From Ruminococcus sp. AF46-10NS (GTDB lineage: Bacteria > Bacillota > Clostridia > Lachnospirales > Lachnospiraceae), in contig NZ_QRNF01000075.1 in NCBI RefSeq assembly GCF_003474435.1, forward strand, positions 1 to 6,573: a DNA stretch of 6,573 nt, in the 5' to 3' direction. A program made the position numbers and the translations under genes. The stretch's first letter is position 1, and each line of letters opens with the position of its first letter. A model generated the notes under the pieces. That model worked only from the letters and a program-made list of their open reading frames with translations. It was not told the DNA's origin and did not search any database. Shown here one piece after another: positions 5,718 to 6,573 of this stretch.

Positions 5718-5946
5718 AAGTTGAACCGTTTCTTGTGACTGCTTTCACATTTCCCTTATCCCTCAAGTCTCTGCCCTCGTTGGCTTCCATAAAAAGTTCC
5801 AGCATATCCGTTTTGATCAGGACTTTTCTCCCAACCTTTAATACCGGAAGTTTCTTCCATTCCACCAGTTTTCTCAGGGTGTTCCTGCCGATTCCCGTAT
5901 AATCAGCAGCTTCTTCAATAGATAAGGCAATCCTTCTTTGTGTCAT
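5716..5946 (-). CDS. Excisionase-family DNA-binding protein (MerR-like HTH_17)
   Basis: A 76-aa protein with a single winged-helix domain: LSIEEAADYTGIGRNTLRKL (8-27) is the helix-turn-helix and VLKVGRKVLIKTDMLELFM (35-53) the wing and following helix, as in Tn916 Xis-type and other helix-turn-helix excisionase-family proteins. The ATG at 5946 has a perfect AAGGAGG (5954-5960) 7 nt upstream. Such proteins bend DNA at attachment sites to favour excision, or act as small regulators; without an adjacent integrase in the window either remains possible. It is first in the leftward set (this gene, accessory protein, relaxase, DUF6040-like) and divergent from the XRE gene, so it probably answers to that repressor. 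Confidence 0.85.
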   Translation of the reverse strand: MTQRRIALSIEEAADYTGIGRNTLRKLVEWKKLPVLKVGRKVLIKTDMLELFMEANEGRDLRDKGNVKAVTRNGST

Positions 5947-5962
5947 ATGACCACCTCCTTTT

Positions 5963-6070
5963 AAATTGCATTATGCAATTTCATTTGTGCTGTCAGTATA
6001 GCGTGTTTATATTGCTTTGTCAAGCATTATGAAATTTCATTCGTTTTCTATAAATTGCATATTGCAATAT
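5963..6070. promoter_or_regulatory. Three TTGCAT-type operator dyads between the divergent genes
   Basis: Box 1 (5963-5981) is the perfect dyad AAATTGCAT-T-ATGCAATTT. Box 2 (about 6024-6043) repeats 18 of 20 bases of box 1's right part: GCATTATGCAATTTCATTTG at 5968-5987 versus GCATTATGAAATTTCATTCG. Box 3 (6053-6070) is AAATTGCATATTGCAATAT-like and contains the perfect palindrome ATATTGCAATAT (6059-6070). Box 1 lies between the leftward -10 and the xis-like ribosome site, box 2 abuts the leftward -35, and box 3 covers the rightward -35. This is the layout of a repressor-controlled divergent switch. Confidence 0.7.
5995..6023 (-). promoter_or_regulatory. Leftward promoter of the xis-like and mobilization genes
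   Basis: On the minus strand a perfect -35 TTGACA (6023-6018) lies 17 nt from -10 TATACT (6000-5995). The start point falls near 5988, about 42 nt before the xis-like ATG. The strong match suggests it is normally repressed, in keeping with the flanking dyads. Confidence 0.8.
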
Positions 6071-6090
6071 ATTTTGTTGCGTGGTATAGT
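6062..6090 (+). promoter_or_regulatory. Rightward promoter of the XRE regulator gene
   Basis: TTGCAA (6062-6067), a 17-nt spacer and TATAGT (6085-6090) preceded by TGG form an extended -10 promoter. The start point is near 6097, just ahead of the ribosome site AAAGGAGG (6105-6112). Box 3 overlaps the -35, so autorepression is likely. Confidence 0.75.
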
Positions 6091-6121
6091 AATGACATAC
6101 CGAAAAAGGAGGCACATCAGC

Positions 6122-6573
6122 ATGAAAGATAAAGAACTACGCAAGCTGATCGGCAGCAGGGCAAAACAGCGCCGTCTCGAATTAAATCTGACACAGCCTT
6201 ATGTCGCAGAGAAGATGGGAGTTACCGCTTCCACAATCCTGCGTTATGAGAATGGTTCGATTGACAATACCAAAAAGATGGTACTGGAAGGTCTTTCGGA
6301 AGCACTTCATGTATCGATTGAATGGCTCAAAGGGGAAACCGATGAATATGAAACTGATATTACGGATAAGAAGGAATTGCAGATTCGTGATGTGATGGGC
6401 GATATTCTCAAACAGTTACCTTTTGATCTTAATAAAACAGAAGACGCTTTTTCTAAAGACTTACTGCTGTTAATGTTAAAGCAATATGAACTGTTTCTGG
6501 ATTCGTTTCAGTTCGCCTGTAAAAATTACAAAGGCAGTACCAAAGATGCGGACATTGCCAAAGTAATGGGATT
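6122..6573 (+). CDS. XRE/Cro-cI family repressor, 3' end beyond the window
   Basis: The first 150 codons are present with no stop, so the gene is cut by the window edge. The ATG at 6122 has AAAGGAGG 9 nt upstream. Residues 6-70 form an HTH_3 domain: LRKLIGSRAKQRRLELNLTQ, then VAEKMGVTASTILRYENGSI (28-47) holding the recognition helix, ending VSIEWLKGE as in many phage-type regulators. Residues 72-150 are helical and acidic with a Leu-rich stretch (LLLLMLKQYELFL, 114-126), perhaps for oligomerisation; no peptidase motif is visible in the part seen. It diverges from the xis-like gene across a region with three dyads and is the obvious candidate to bind them, keeping excision and mobilization genes silent. 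What triggers release cannot be told from this part. Confidence 0.88.
   Translation, partial: MKDKELRKLIGSRAKQRRLELNLTQPYVAEKMGVTASTILRYENGSIDNTKKMVLEGLSEALHVSIEWLKGETDEYETDITDKKELQIRDVMGDILKQLPFDLNKTEDAFSKDLLLLMLKQYELFLDSFQFACKNYKGSTKDADIAKVMG

Noticed and set aside
6201..6395. A 64-aa plus-strand ORF inside the XRE gene
   Set aside because: It is out of frame with the clear HTH protein that reads through the whole segment.
1..6573. CRISPR array, tRNA, rRNA or insertion sequence
   Set aside because: No regularly spaced repeats, cloverleaf, rRNA-like stretch or transposase was seen on either strand.

Overview
The window looks like a low-GC Firmicute of the gut Clostridia/Lachnospiraceae type. 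Protein families, strong AGGAGG ribosome sites and AT-rich intergenic DNA all point that way; this is inference, since no rRNA or marker gene is present. Most of the window reads as the mobilization and control part of an integrative mobilizable element (or a plasmid of the same type). No integrase or replication gene is visible. They may lie beyond position 6573, where the last gene is cut off.

Right part (about 5600-6573): a divergent control region. A phage-like XRE repressor gene (6122 onward, +, truncated by the window end) faces a small excisionase-type HTH gene (5716-5946, -). Both have near-consensus promoters, and three TTGCAT-type dyads lie between them. Downstream of the excisionase-like gene is a plus-strand intrinsic terminator preceded by a possible promoter, which suggests a short plus-strand RNA of about 67 nt.

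Middle (2518-5570, all -): the mobilization cluster. It holds a small basic TraD/DUF3847-like accessory protein, then a GC-richer gene-free gap that contains a clear MOBQ-type oriT (nic core TAAGTGCGCCCT next to a hairpin), then a 573-aa MobA/MobL relaxase with catalytic Tyr25 and the H158/H166/H168 triad. A coiled-coil gene starts inside the relaxase frame in the +1 frame (GTG start with a strong ribosome site). It reaches an amber codon, and a second start with its own ribosome site follows 18 nt later, leading into a coiled-coil plus multi-helix membrane protein (DUF6040-like). About 659 nt are therefore coding in two same-strand frames. This is the most unusual feature of the window.

Left part (225-2431): a MarR repressor and a MATE multidrug exporter, overlapping and co-directional (-), resembling the mepR-mepA arrangement. 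Their promoter carries two 16-bp operator dyads arranged as a large inverted repeat, so autorepression is very likely. GGACAG-type hairpins bound the module on both sides. At the left edge is a small plus-strand gene of DUF6061 type, preceded by a structured AT-rich leader.

Working model: the XRE protein represses the leftward promoter. When this is relieved, the excisionase-like protein and, by read-through, the accessory protein, relaxase and membrane protein are made. The relaxase nicks the plus strand at oriT, so the regulator side would enter the recipient first and the relaxase gene last. The marR-MATE pair could be cargo or neighbouring chromosome; the window does not settle which.
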